Assembly (NCBI GenBank): GCA_902826055.1
Contig: CADEDJ010000002.1
Location: 69,961 to 121,795 of the forward strand
Length of the DNA: 51,835 nt
Source of the DNA: an uncultured Nitrosomonas sp.
GTDB taxonomy: Bacteria; Pseudomonadota; Gammaproteobacteria; Burkholderiales; Nitrosomonadaceae
Direction of reading: 5' to 3'
The notes beneath the pieces were generated by a model. The model worked only from the letters and a program-made list of their open reading frames with translations. It was not told where the DNA came from and did not search any database. Within the stretch, counting starts at the first letter, position 1, and each line of letters begins with the position of its first letter. Below, piece after piece: positions 1 to 9,585 of the stretch. A program made the translations under genes and the position numbers.

Positions 1-2
1 CG

Positions 3-425
<423 letters not shown>

Positions 426-560
426 TCAGAGATGCGCCGGAATCAGCTTCATGTGTTGTTGCGTCACACCCGGCAGAAACGGCGTGGGCTTGCCATTGAC
501 CCGATTGGCATGACCGCTGCCGTAGTAGGGTGATAGCGGATGTCCGCTTTGTTCGCGCAG
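426..560 (-). pseudogene. 3' remnant of a penicillin-acylase-family gene
   Basis: On the minus strand this piece translates to the last ~45 residues of an S45 acylase: 'FNWLREQSGHPLSPYYGSGH', then a few residues further 'NGKPTPFLPG' and 'HMKLIP', with a stop at 426-428. Bases 441-552 align without gaps to 3703-3814, the 3' end of the intact acylase gene, with about eight mismatches by eye. Upstream of about position 560 the frame no longer resembles the acylase and no start or body of the gene remains. It is therefore a decayed or truncated paralogue, lying between the FeeM-like gene and the peroxidase gene. The 5' boundary is approximate. Confidence 0.8.
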
Positions 561-635
561 CCAATTGAAGATTACCGTTCTGGATCGTTCGCATATGGAC
601 TTAACCGTTGAGCGAGAAATTTGATATTTAATGGC

Positions 636-2552
636 TTATTTTTCCAGAAATTTCCATAGCGGCTTTCCACCATTGCGTCCGACTGCTGGAATCTCCAGGA
701 ATTTATCGGCTGCGTGACCCAGCGCTCCGGGTTTGGCTTGTAATTCATTGCCAGGATGGCCATTGGGAATAAATAGTTGCGGATGATCAAAAGGAGCTTG
801 CCGGTTGCGTACACGTTCATCGGTCAGCGTGAGCAGCCAGGCTTCCAAGTCAGTTTTTTCTGATTCACTGTGATTTAGCACATTGAGGGGCATGATCACC
901 GAGCCATCGTGTTGGATGAGTTCTGGGAAATTTCCACCGCGACTGTATAAATCTAAAATATCACGCAATGTTGCAATTCCACCATTGTGAAAATAAGGTG
1001 CAGTGAGCGCAATGTTGCGCAGACTGGGCACCTTGAAAAAACCATCGGCAACGATGGGGCAGGGTTGGCCATCCGGGCAATCGGGCGTGGCCATCGACCG
1101 GGAATAGGAAAGCGGCTGATTCCATGGATCGACGCCACCGAGTGCGATATCTTCGCTGCTCGGACGAATACCGATGTTGTTAAATCCCCGGTCAAATGCT
1201 TGTCCGTCACGAATGCGGATGGGGCTGGCTTTGACGCGTGTGACCGAAGCACCCGTCAATTCGGCGCCTTCATGGCAATTAATGCAGCGCCCGCGTGTTT
1301 GGCTGCGGAACAGATCAACACCACGAATGGCTGCTTCACTGATTGCTGTACTATCACCATCCATGAAGCGATCATACGGTGTGTCATCTGCTACCAGCGT
1401 TGCCATATACAATTGTGTTGCAAGCCCGAAGAATAACGGGAAATTGTATTCCATCAGGCTATATTCATGAGCGGAATGATTTGGGCGATGCTTGCCCGCA
1501 ATTACTTGCGTATTACCGTCATCTAAAATGCGGATTTGTTGTGTTGATTGCCACCATTCCGGATGGAAAGCAGCACGAATCAGTTCGTAATACGTTGCCG
1601 ATAATCCCTGTTGTGGCCAACGGCTATAATTCGCTAGCACACTATCTTGCGGATGAACTTTCTGCCATACCAGCGGCCTGGCACTGAGCAATTTTCTGCC
1701 TATCATGGGAAATGGCCGGTTCTTGGCAGACATTTCCAGCGTGTTAGTTGGCGGGGCAACGGCTGCTGATGCCAAGCTGGCATTATCGATCAGTATTCGT
1801 TCGCGCTCAAGTCGGGCAGATGATATCGCGCGATAAACATGTGCATTGTCGTCTCGATCACCCCAGTTGTTGATCCCATTGAACATATGTTGTGCGCGGC
1901 CATCTAGAAAATTGCGAAAGTTAAAAACTGCATTAATGACAGAGGGTGCATTACGCGGTTCCACACGCCGCACATTGATGCGGTTGACTTGAAAGCCAGC
2001 ATCATCTTCGATGAAATGCACACGATCCGTTGGAAAACCCGGTTTGACGGATTTAAACAACATGGCAAAAACGCCTTGCGAGGAGACTACATCATTGCTA
2101 TCTCGCAATGGAGGGGACGATCTATCCAATGGATCGGATAATTCACGGAATGGAAAATCTGCAAGCACGAGCTGTCGATTTGGACCGTAATCAAAATGTT
2201 GGTCAGGTTGCGGCGATCCGTCGCTATGGATGCGATTTTGTCCGGGATTGACTTGATTTTTTGAGCGACTATCTGCGCCAGCATTGAAGTGGCAAGTTGC
2301 GCAAGCTGTCCTGCCATCGCTGCCTACTTGCATATCCCAGAAAAGTGCTTTACCTAATACAATCGCCATATGCTTATCTTTGACGAAGCGCTCAAGATTG
2401 GAAGGCTCGGGTATCGGGACGGTTTTTAGCGAAGGAGGGCGAGCAGGATCATCGTTCGCTCCGGCGCTCTTTGATATAGGCAGTGAGTATGTAACGATGG
2501 CTGCAACAATAACAAAGAGATAACGTGTGAAATGTGAATGTTGGATTGACAT
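636..2552 (-). CDS. Long di-haem cytochrome c peroxidase / MauG-family protein
   Basis: This 638-residue exported protein has an N-terminal hydrophobic signal segment (about residues 9-25) and two c-type haem motifs, CATCH at about 84-88 and CINCH at about 423-427. That is the arrangement of the bacterial di-haem peroxidase/MauG family, which acts in the periplasm on peroxide or in oxidative protein or metabolite modification. Typical bacterial CcpA is roughly 330-400 residues, so this is a long variant with a large insertion between the haems. The ATG at 2552 is preferred over an upstream TTG at 2612 because the signal peptide begins there. It lies directly downstream of a secreted protein of unknown function on the same strand (131-bp gap). 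The substrate cannot be told from sequence. Confidence 0.85.
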   Translation of the reverse strand: MSIQHSHFTRYLFVIVAAIVTYSLPISKSAGANDDPARPPSLKTVPIPEPSNLERFVKDKHMAIVLGKALFWDMQVGSDGRTACATCHFNAGADSRSKNQVNPGQNRIHSDGSPQPDQHFDYGPNRQLVLADFPFRELSDPLDRSSPPLRDSNDVVSSQGVFAMLFKSVKPGFPTDRVHFIEDDAGFQVNRINVRRVEPRNAPSVINAVFNFRNFLDGRAQHMFNGINNWGDRDDNAHVYRAISSARLERERILIDNASLASAAVAPPTNTLEMSAKNRPFPMIGRKLLSARPLVWQKVHPQDSVLANYSRWPQQGLSATYYELIRAAFHPEWWQSTQQIRILDDGNTQVIAGKHRPNHSAHEYSLMEYNFPLFFGLATQLYMATLVADDTPYDRFMDGDSTAISEAAIRGVDLFRSQTRGRCINCHEGAELTGASVTRVKASPIRIRDGQAFDRGFNNIGIRPSSEDIALGGVDPWNQPLSYSRSMATPDCPDGQPCPIVADGFFKVPSLRNIALTAPYFHNGGIATLRDILDLYSRGGNFPELIQHDGSVIMPLNVLNHSESEKTDLEAWLLTLTDERVRNRQAPFDHPQLFIPNGHPGNELQAKPGALGHAADKFLEIPAVGRNGGKPLWKFLEK

Positions 2553-2682
2553 GATAAACGAACTTGGTGCAAATGAGGGTCTGATGCTGGATTCCCCTGG
2601 CCTGTGGGTCAATCGGCAGGAGAATCCAAGGATTGATGCGTTATTGGTTGTTCAATGAATTTTGCAATGACTCATTGCGATT

Positions 2683-3384
2683 TTAGCGATCCTGTTGATG
2701 CAGAGGTTTGGTTTTGAAAGATGCTTCATAACCATGACGGCCAGTATAAGCGTAGCACACTGGATCGCTTGCATCGCAATCGTTGGCAGGATAGGTTTCC
2801 AGTACTTTCGGGCTGCCGCCGATGGCAATACTGTAATAACCTTTTTTTAGCTTGACGTTGTATTTGACTACGTTTTTGCCGCGCATATTTTTATTGTTTC
2901 CAATATATTCGATTGTTGACCAGTCAATGTTGCCTGCATTGTTGTAGCGGTGGTCCTCGCAACTGGTATTGTCCCAATTTTTGTAGACTGACAGGGCGGG
3001 TACCAACATATTGCGCGCAGTAACCATGCCTGAAGGACCTTGAAAGGCTACGCCTTCTTGGCGTTCTACTTCAATTTCCAGTATCGCGGGTTCAGTAAGT
3101 TCCAAGGCGACCCAATGTGAAGTATGCGTCCAACCCGTAAATGGAGGTTCGTACGCTGGAGGTGGCTCGTTCCAGCTTTTAGCGCCAACATGGCCTACCA
3201 GCTCAACTTCATCATGCCCGCGCATTTTCACTGTCCATTCATAGCTGATTCCGCCATCGCAAACGCCTGGCGTAGAAGGTTGAGGATCTGCGTACGTGAC
3301 ATTACCAGCCAGTGCAATCCCTGAGGCGCTGACAGCCAGTAGTAAGCTGCTCTGGATTATTAATTTTTTTAACTGAAATTCCAT
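2683..3384 (-). CDS. Secreted protein of unknown function
   Basis: The protein has 233 residues with a clear signal peptide: a lysine-containing start, a hydrophobic core at about 8-25, and a likely cleavage site after 'GIALA'. The mature part is rich in aromatic residues and prolines, with four cysteines in two well separated pairs (Cys-Asp and Cys-Glu near the start and middle, then 'NDCDASDPVC' near the C-terminus), compatible with disulfides. I do not recognise a domain. The ATG at 3384 has a GGAG motif about ten bases upstream. It precedes the di-haem peroxidase gene in the same direction, so the two may be co-transcribed and the product could be a partner or substrate of the peroxidase. 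That link is inference only. Confidence 0.7.
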   Translation of the reverse strand: MEFQLKKLIIQSSLLLAVSASGIALAGNVTYADPQPSTPGVCDGGISYEWTVKMRGHDEVELVGHVGAKSWNEPPPAYEPPFTGWTHTSHWVALELTEPAILEIEVERQEGVAFQGPSGMVTARNMLVPALSVYKNWDNTSCEDHRYNNAGNIDWSTIEYIGNNKNMRGKNVVKYNVKLKKGYYSIAIGGSPKVLETYPANDCDASDPVCYAYTGRHGYEASFKTKPLHQQDR

Positions 3385-3690
3385 AATATGTTTGCTCCAA
3401 CATGTGGATTATTTGAAAAATGAAAGATTGAATAGCGTTGCATCAATTTTCATAGCCTTCTTCAGAACAGGTATGTCTGGTCGGAAGCGAACAAAATAAT
3501 ATATATCATGAGAAAGTATTACAATGTGACAAATTGTCGCATTGGGTACTATGCATGCCGTAAATTTGATAATCTAAGATTTATTCTTATCAATAAATTA
3601 AGGTGTTAAGGAATACTTGAGGCGTTTTAGAAGGACGGCTGCATGGTTTTTGTTGTAATCGATTAATTCACTTTGTGTGAGTTTAACTGA
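3385..3690. other. Intergenic region upstream of the secreted-protein gene
   Basis: This 306-bp AT-rich gap lies between two genes on the minus strand, so it should hold the promoter of the gene starting at 3384 and the 3' end of the acylase transcript. I see no RNA gene or reading frame of interest. The one distinct structure is the imperfect palindrome at 3523-3543, listed separately. Confidence 0.6.
3523..3543. promoter_or_regulatory. Near-perfect 21-bp palindrome, possible operator
   Basis: The sequence aatgtgacaaattgtcgcatt has two 10-base arms around a single central base with one mismatch. A one-base spacer cannot form a hairpin loop of this size, but suits a dimeric transcription factor. 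It lies about 140 bases upstream of the start of the secreted-protein gene. I cannot assign it to a known regulator: the spacing does not match CRP or FNR half-sites. Confidence 0.35.
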
Positions 3691-6075
3691 TTAGTTTGTG
3701 GGAATCAGCTTCATGTGTTGCTCTGTTTCACCCGGCAGAAACGGCGTGGGCTTGCCATTGACCCAATTGGTATGACCGCTGCCGTAGTAGGGTGATAGCG
3801 GGTGTCCGCTTTGTCCGCCAGGCATGTCCATATATCCTTGTTCTTCCTGGCCGGGCGCTACTGCGGAGCGTTGTGAAGCGCCAAAATTCGGTGATTGCAC
3901 GCGCGGCATATTATGATCACCGGGCAGCGGATCATGCGGCATATCGAGCCAGCGTGCAACCCAATGAGGCAATTTCTGGCTAAGCGGGTGGCGGATGCGT
4001 GCGGCGTTGTATTCTCCCCAGCTTCGTTCAGTAATGCCACCTTCTTCTTCAAGCGTATGTGCGACTGTTTCAGCGCTGCGATACAGCAGTTCGTGCCAGT
4101 TTTCATAGGTTGCAGGCAGTAAGTGTTGCGGTTGGTGCTCAAGCAATTGCCATACAATCCATTCGGCTTGGCTGAGCCGCGGCAATTCAAAGCTTGCATC
4201 TCGTTGCTGAATGGGTGCCGCAAAGCCGTTGATGATGGCTTGCATGACGGTATAACGATACGAGCGTACTGCACGGTAAGCGACAGAATCGGCGGTTGCA
4301 TGGCCATTCCAATCGGCTAATGCCTGCTTCATGGCAGCCACCCAGGGAAGATTATGGTTTGCGGATTCCAGTGTGGTTTTTAACAATTGGTACCAATGAT
4401 CACCCAATAGTGCACGGTCATCCAATTGAATCGTGCGCATGTCTAGAGCTTTGAATTGCTCACGTGCAAACAGACGGTCACGAATTTGTGTGGCGCGGGC
4501 GCCTAGATCGTAACCGCCATTGCCTAAAAGCTTAAGCTGATCGCCGGAAACAGAGCGCGAATTGGCGGACCAGAGCCGTTGCGATGCTGGATTGTGGATG
4601 AACGGATAATCCGCTGGATTCAACCAGCCCTGCCAGCCGGTATGTGCACTTGACCAGTCGGCCGGAATTTGCGGATCATAATTTTCGGATCGCGCCGGCA
4701 TACGCCCTGCCAATGTCCAACTGATATTGCCAGAGCGATCACCCACAATGAAATTTTGTACAGGAATCCCGGTGCGCTGTGCGATTGTAGTGGCTTGTTC
4801 GGTTGTTTTTGCGAGCTCCAGTTCGACTAATTTGAGATTAATGGCTTCGGGATGCAGTGCAGTCCAGGCAAGCGCCAAAGGTGTTCCATCATGATCTTCA
4901 TCCAATATGGGACCCCACTCGGTTTCAGAAATCGTAAGCGTTTCATCGGGAGCATTGCGCACGCGAATAATTTCCTGAATGGCCCGGATTGGTTGCCAGC
5001 CTTGATTATTACGATAGCGTGAAGGATCGGCATCATCCCGTGTTATTCGTATCCAGTCTGAAAAATCGCCGTGGCTATTGGTAAAGCTCCAAGCGATTAA
5101 ACGGTTTGAGCCGATCACAATGGCTGGCACGCCCGGCAAGCTGAGGCCGGTAATATCATGCCAGTGATTAGCCGAAGCGGTATCAGGGTAGCGCAACCGG
5201 GATCGGAACCATAGATTGGGCACCCGCAATGTCAGATGCATGTCGTTGGCAATCAACGCTGAGCCATCCGCCAATTCGCCTGAAACGGCAAAACTGTTAC
5301 TGCCTGGCATTTGTTCACTGATGAGGGGATGATTTTTGAGTGCACGCTTATTAAATGTCTGCAAATTGATTGCGCTTTCCTGTGGAAGCTCCGGTAAAGC
5401 CAAGGGTTCATCAATAAGTGGCGCATCCCAGTTACCCGCGGGTGTGGTCAGAAATTTGAATACTGAATCGGGCAGTAATGCATGCATGCGAGATAGTTTT
5501 AATTCGCGCGCAAAATTTTCTTCATTTAACGTAAAAAACATGGCGTAGATGACTAAAATGCTGTCTTCATTGTGCCATGCCGCTGGTTGAGTTTGCGTCA
5601 ATACATAAGGGAATGGGCGCACAAGCAAGGATTGCATGCCTTGATTGACACCTATCCGGTAAGCATCAAGCAGTTGCCGTTCCGGTTCTGCCAACCGTTG
5701 TAATACGGTTGCAGCCCGTGCGCGCATGCGGAATTTGCGGGTTTTACGGTCGTGATCGATGGCACCGGCGCCTAACAATTCAGCCAATTCTCCTGCCGCC
5801 TGCCGGCGCATCAAATCCATTTCGAAGAAACGTTCCTGGGCATGTACATAACCCATAGCCAAAGCCAGATCCAGGCGGTTCTGGCCTTGCAGCGTAACAC
5901 TGCCCAGCGCATCCCTGTCAACCGATACCGGTGCGGACAATCCGGTTACCGCGATTTCACCGTCGTAATGCGGCAAACTGCCGCGCAGTAACAGCCCTGC
6001 CGTAATGCTGAATAAACAGATGATTAGTGCAGTTATTATCAGGATGTTGCGGACTAAACGTGACGTAGTATGCAT
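3691..6075 (-). CDS. Penicillin acylase family protein (peptidase S45, Ntn hydrolase)
   Basis: The 794-residue precursor belongs to the N-terminal-nucleophile amidases that cleave N-acyl bonds (penicillin G, acyl-homoserine lactones, N-acyl amino acids). An N-terminal hydrophobic segment at about 10-32 indicates export or membrane anchoring. The self-processing site is 'PGSNSFAVSG', with the catalytic serine near residue 259 becoming the first residue of the beta subunit. The alpha part carries 'MGYVHAQERFFEMD', and the C-terminus ends in 'GGQSGHPLSPYYGSGH' as in the family. Length matches intact family members. A truncated paralogue of its 3' end lies at 426-560. The nearby FeeM-like synthase makes N-acyl amino acids a plausible substrate class, but specificity cannot be read from sequence. 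Confidence 0.9.
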   Translation of the reverse strand: MHTTSRLVRNILIITALIICLFSITAGLLLRGSLPHYDGEIAVTGLSAPVSVDRDALGSVTLQGQNRLDLALAMGYVHAQERFFEMDLMRRQAAGELAELLGAGAIDHDRKTRKFRMRARAATVLQRLAEPERQLLDAYRIGVNQGMQSLLVRPFPYVLTQTQPAAWHNEDSILVIYAMFFTLNEENFARELKLSRMHALLPDSVFKFLTTPAGNWDAPLIDEPLALPELPQESAINLQTFNKRALKNHPLISEQMPGSNSFAVSGELADGSALIANDMHLTLRVPNLWFRSRLRYPDTASANHWHDITGLSLPGVPAIVIGSNRLIAWSFTNSHGDFSDWIRITRDDADPSRYRNNQGWQPIRAIQEIIRVRNAPDETLTISETEWGPILDEDHDGTPLALAWTALHPEAINLKLVELELAKTTEQATTIAQRTGIPVQNFIVGDRSGNISWTLAGRMPARSENYDPQIPADWSSAHTGWQGWLNPADYPFIHNPASQRLWSANSRSVSGDQLKLLGNGGYDLGARATQIRDRLFAREQFKALDMRTIQLDDRALLGDHWYQLLKTTLESANHNLPWVAAMKQALADWNGHATADSVAYRAVRSYRYTVMQAIINGFAAPIQQRDASFELPRLSQAEWIVWQLLEHQPQHLLPATYENWHELLYRSAETVAHTLEEEGGITERSWGEYNAARIRHPLSQKLPHWVARWLDMPHDPLPGDHNMPRVQSPNFGASQRSAVAPGQEEQGYMDMPGGQSGHPLSPYYGSGHTNWVNGKPTPFLPGETEQHMKLIPTN

Positions 6076-6293
6076 AAGCCTTATTCAATCAAAAAATAAT
6101 GGGTTGCTTCATGGTTGCCGCCTGTGAAAATTGCCAATGTGGCGACCTGGATTATTCCCTAACTCATTGAAGAAATTGCAGGAAAATTCTGCCATTAGCA
6201 TTGCCGGAATAAAGGGATGATTCCTTCGTTGTTCTCAATATTAAATCAATTGCTTTGCCATGATAATTCAATTGTAACGATTTGGAGCTTGTC

Positions 6294-7436
6294 ATGGCTG
6301 AAGAAAGTGATTTAGAACGAACTGAACCGGCGACGCCCAAGCGCTTGCAAAAAGCGCGAGAGGAAGGCCAGGTTGCGCGTTCTCAAGAACTGACCACATT
6401 TGCCTTATTGATGGTAGCTGCAGCAGGATTATTGTTCCTGGGTACCGGGGTAATGGAAAAGTTACTGAAAATCATGCAAGCAGGCATGCAACTTGAACGT
6501 GAATTGGCGTTCCAGCCTGATTTAATGCTCACCCGGTTTTATGAACTTGCCTTCGAAGGCTTAATCGCTATCGCTCCTTTACTTTTGATGCTGATTATCG
6601 TGGCTTTTTTTGCACCGATGCTGTTGAGCGGTTGGATGATTAGCGCTAAGGCATTGTTGCCAAAGTTTGATCGTATCAATCCCATTAAAGGTTTTGGCCG
6701 CATTTTTTCTATGCGCAGTTTGATCGAATTGGCGAAAGCGATCGCTAAGACCATTGTTATTGGTGGCGTGGCAGCGCTGATGATTTGGCAAAACAAAGAA
6801 GAAGTTATGGCACTTTTGACAGTTCCAGTAGATGCTGGAATCGGTCGAACAGGCGACTATTTGACGATGAGTTTTCTGTTGATCATTGCTGCAATGGTGT
6901 TGATTGTCGTGATCGATGTGCCTTTCCAAATTTGGGAACATGCGAAGCAATTGCGCATGACCAAAGAGGAAGTGCGCAGAGAACATAAAGAAGACGAAGG
7001 TGATCCTTTTGTCAAAGCCCGTATTCGCGGTTTGCAGCGTGAAGCTGCGCGGCGCCGTATGATGGCCGAAATTCCGAAAGCTGATGTCATTGTTACCAAT
7101 CCTACCCATTATGCGGTAGCGCTTAAATATAAGAGCGAAACCATGCGAGCACCCACGGTGGTTGCAAAGGGTGTGCATCTGCTAGCTGCACGCATTCGTG
7201 AAGTGGCCGATGAACATCATATACCGATTCTTGAAGCGCCCCCACTAGCACGTGCGCTTTATTACCATGCCGAATTAGAAAGTGAAATACCGGAAAAATT
7301 GTATACCGCAGTGGCTGAAGTTTTGGCGTATGTGTTTCAGCTCAGGCGCTATAACGAATACGGTGGTGAATATCCACAAGCGCCAGTTGATGTACCGGTT
7401 CCAGATGGATTGGATCAACCTGCGCATGCAGTGTGA
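6294..7436 (+). CDS. flhB: Flagellar type III export apparatus protein FlhB
   Basis: FlhB is the substrate-specificity switch of the flagellar export gate. The protein of 380 residues begins with the family's 'EKTEPATPKRL'-like segment (here 'ERTEPATPKRLQKAREEGQV'). It has four membrane helices in the N-terminal ~210 residues and a cytoplasmic domain with the autocleavage motif NPTH at residues 269-272. I chose the ATG at 6294 because a TGGAG ribosome-binding site lies seven bases upstream; a TTG at 6282 would overlap it. It is the first gene of a plus-strand flagellar run and is followed by flhA after 64 bp. The region upstream (6076-6293) is divergent to the acylase gene and must hold its promoter, which I could not identify. 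Confidence 0.97.
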   Translation: MAEESDLERTEPATPKRLQKAREEGQVARSQELTTFALLMVAAAGLLFLGTGVMEKLLKIMQAGMQLERELAFQPDLMLTRFYELAFEGLIAIAPLLLMLIIVAFFAPMLLSGWMISAKALLPKFDRINPIKGFGRIFSMRSLIELAKAIAKTIVIGGVAALMIWQNKEEVMALLTVPVDAGIGRTGDYLTMSFLLIIAAMVLIVVIDVPFQIWEHAKQLRMTKEEVRREHKEDEGDPFVKARIRGLQREAARRRMMAEIPKADVIVTNPTHYAVALKYKSETMRAPTVVAKGVHLLAARIREVADEHHIPILEAPPLARALYYHAELESEIPEKLYTAVAEVLAYVFQLRRYNEYGGEYPQAPVDVPVPDGLDQPAHAV

Positions 7437-7500
7437 AGCTTAATATGAATTGTTTATTAATGAATCAATTACTATTTTTAGGTGCTTAGTCTATAACGCT

Positions 7501-9585
7501 ATGAGTAATGCAATTACCTTATCGTCACTAGCTGATGCTAATCATTTAAAGACCCTTGCCGGTCCGATACTGATTATTATGATTTTGGCTATGATGGTGC
7601 TGCCTCTGCCGCCATTTATATTGGATTTTTTATTTACCTTCAATATTGCCATATCCATCATCGTTCTCATGGTAAGCCTGTATACCCGGAATGCTCTTGA
7701 GTTTGCAGTTTTTCCGACAATTTTGCTGATTACCACGTTATTACGATTGTCTCTCAATATCGCTTCAACGCGGGTGGTATTGTTGGAAGGTCATACAGGC
7801 CCCGATGCTGCCGGTAAAGTTATTGAAGCATTCGGACATTTTCTGGTAGGCGGTAATTATGCCGTGGGCTTGGTGGTTTTCATTATCCTGGTGGTTATCA
7901 ATTTTGTTGTTATTACAAAAGGCGCTGGACGTATTGCCGAGGTGAGCGCACGATTTACATTAGATGCTATGCCTGGTAAGCAGATGGCTATTGATGCTGA
8001 TTTAAATGCAGGATTAATTGGCGAAGATGACGCACGTAAACGTAGAGCCGTTATTTCACAAGAAGCGGATTTTTATGGCTCCATGGATGGTGCGAGTAAA
8101 TTTGTACGGGGCGACGCTATCGCAGGCATTTTGATTATGCTGATCACCATTATCGGTGGCTTAGTTGTTGGCGTATTGCAACATGATATGGAAATGGGGG
8201 CGGCCGCTAAAAACTATACGTTGTTGACGATTGGTGATGGACTGGTAGGGCAAATTCCGGCATTGATTATCTCAACAGCCGCAGGTTTGGTTGTGAGCCG
8301 CGTTACTACAGACGAAGATCTAGGTGAGCAAGTTCTGAGTCAATTATTCAATCAACCTCAAGTACTGGTAATTACTGCAAGTATTCTCGGCATCATGGGA
8401 TTGATTCCAGGCATGCCCAATTTCGTATTTCTGCTTATTGCTTCTATCTTGGGTGCTATGGCTTATTGGCAGAGTAGAACTACAAAAGCTCAAGTTACGG
8501 CACCGGTTGCTCCAGAAATCCCGGCGGTAGAGAAAACGGATGCAAGCTGGGATGATGTTGCCCCCATCGATACTTTGGGATTGGAAGTGGGTTATCGTTT
8601 AATTCCACTTGTCGATAAAGTTCAGCAGGGTGATTTATTAAAAAGAATTAACAGCATACGCAAAAAATTTGCACAGGAAATTGGTTTCTTGCCACCGGTT
8701 GTGCATATTCGCGATAACTTGGAGCTGCGCCCCAATGCTTATCGTATTACGTTAAAAGGTTCCGTGATCGGTCAAGGTGAATCTTATTCCGGAATGTATC
8801 TAGCGATTAATCCTGGGCGGGTTACTATGCAATTGCCGGGTACTGTAACCAGTGATCCAGCATTTGGATTGCCTGCGGTATGGATAGAATCCACTCTGCG
8901 TGAACAAGCACAAATGCATGGCTATACCGTAGTTGATGCCAGTACGGTAGTCACTACACATATTAATCATTTGATTCATATTCATGCGCCTGAGCTTCTG
9001 GGTAGACAAGAACTGCAAAAACTTTTGGATCATCTGGGCACACAATTTCCAAAACTGATTGAAGATCTGGTTCCAAAATTATTGCCGTTATCTACGGTTC
9101 AAAAGGTCTTGCACAACTTGTTGGAAGAAAGTGTGCATATTCGCGATATGCGTACCATTATCGATGTGCTGACGGAATATGCCGTACATATCCAAGATGC
9201 CAATGAATTGACCGCTGTTGTCAGGAATGCCTTAGGCCGTGCAATCGTCGAGCAGTATTTTCCAGCGGGTTCTGAGTTGCAAGTCATGAGCTTGCATCAT
9301 GAATTAGAAAGCATACTGACGCAAGTGATGCAGACGGGTAGTTTGCAGGGAAGTGCAGGAATAGAGCCTGGTTTGGCCGATACTTTGTTAAAAGAAGCGC
9401 GTAGTGCGGTGCAGCACCAAGAAAAGCAAGGATTGCCAGCCGTGTTATTGGTGCCTAGCGCTATCCGCTTCTTATTGTCGAAATTTTTGCGTCGTGCATT
9501 GCCACAGTTAAGTGTACTTTCTCACTCAGAGATTCCAACTTCGAGAAAGATCAAAATCACTTCCATTATTGGGGGTAATAAATGA
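7501..9585 (+). CDS. flhA: Flagellar biosynthesis protein FlhA
   Basis: FlhA forms the nonameric ring of the flagellar export gate. With the ATG at 7501 the product has 694 residues. An N-terminal half holds multiple membrane helices and the FHIPEP family signature ('RVVLLEGHTGPDAAGKVIEAF' region, roughly residues 90-125). A cytoplasmic C-terminal domain binds chaperone-substrate complexes. The frame stays open upstream to 7450, but that extension is not family-like. The stop overlaps the flhF start by four bases (ATGA), indicating translational coupling. Confidence 0.97.
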   Translation: MSNAITLSSLADANHLKTLAGPILIIMILAMMVLPLPPFILDFLFTFNIAISIIVLMVSLYTRNALEFAVFPTILLITTLLRLSLNIASTRVVLLEGHTGPDAAGKVIEAFGHFLVGGNYAVGLVVFIILVVINFVVITKGAGRIAEVSARFTLDAMPGKQMAIDADLNAGLIGEDDARKRRAVISQEADFYGSMDGASKFVRGDAIAGILIMLITIIGGLVVGVLQHDMEMGAAAKNYTLLTIGDGLVGQIPALIISTAAGLVVSRVTTDEDLGEQVLSQLFNQPQVLVITASILGIMGLIPGMPNFVFLLIASILGAMAYWQSRTTKAQVTAPVAPEIPAVEKTDASWDDVAPIDTLGLEVGYRLIPLVDKVQQGDLLKRINSIRKKFAQEIGFLPPVVHIRDNLELRPNAYRITLKGSVIGQGESYSGMYLAINPGRVTMQLPGTVTSDPAFGLPAVWIESTLREQAQMHGYTVVDASTVVTTHINHLIHIHAPELLGRQELQKLLDHLGTQFPKLIEDLVPKLLPLSTVQKVLHNLLEESVHIRDMRTIIDVLTEYAVHIQDANELTAVVRNALGRAIVEQYFPAGSELQVMSLHHELESILTQVMQTGSLQGSAGIEPGLADTLLKEARSAVQHQEKQGLPAVLLVPSAIRFLLSKFLRRALPQLSVLSHSEIPTSRKIKITSIIGGNK

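Noticed and set aside
6579..7178. 199-codon minus-strand frame inside flhB
   Set aside because: It lies wholly antisense to a clearly conserved gene and has no family features.
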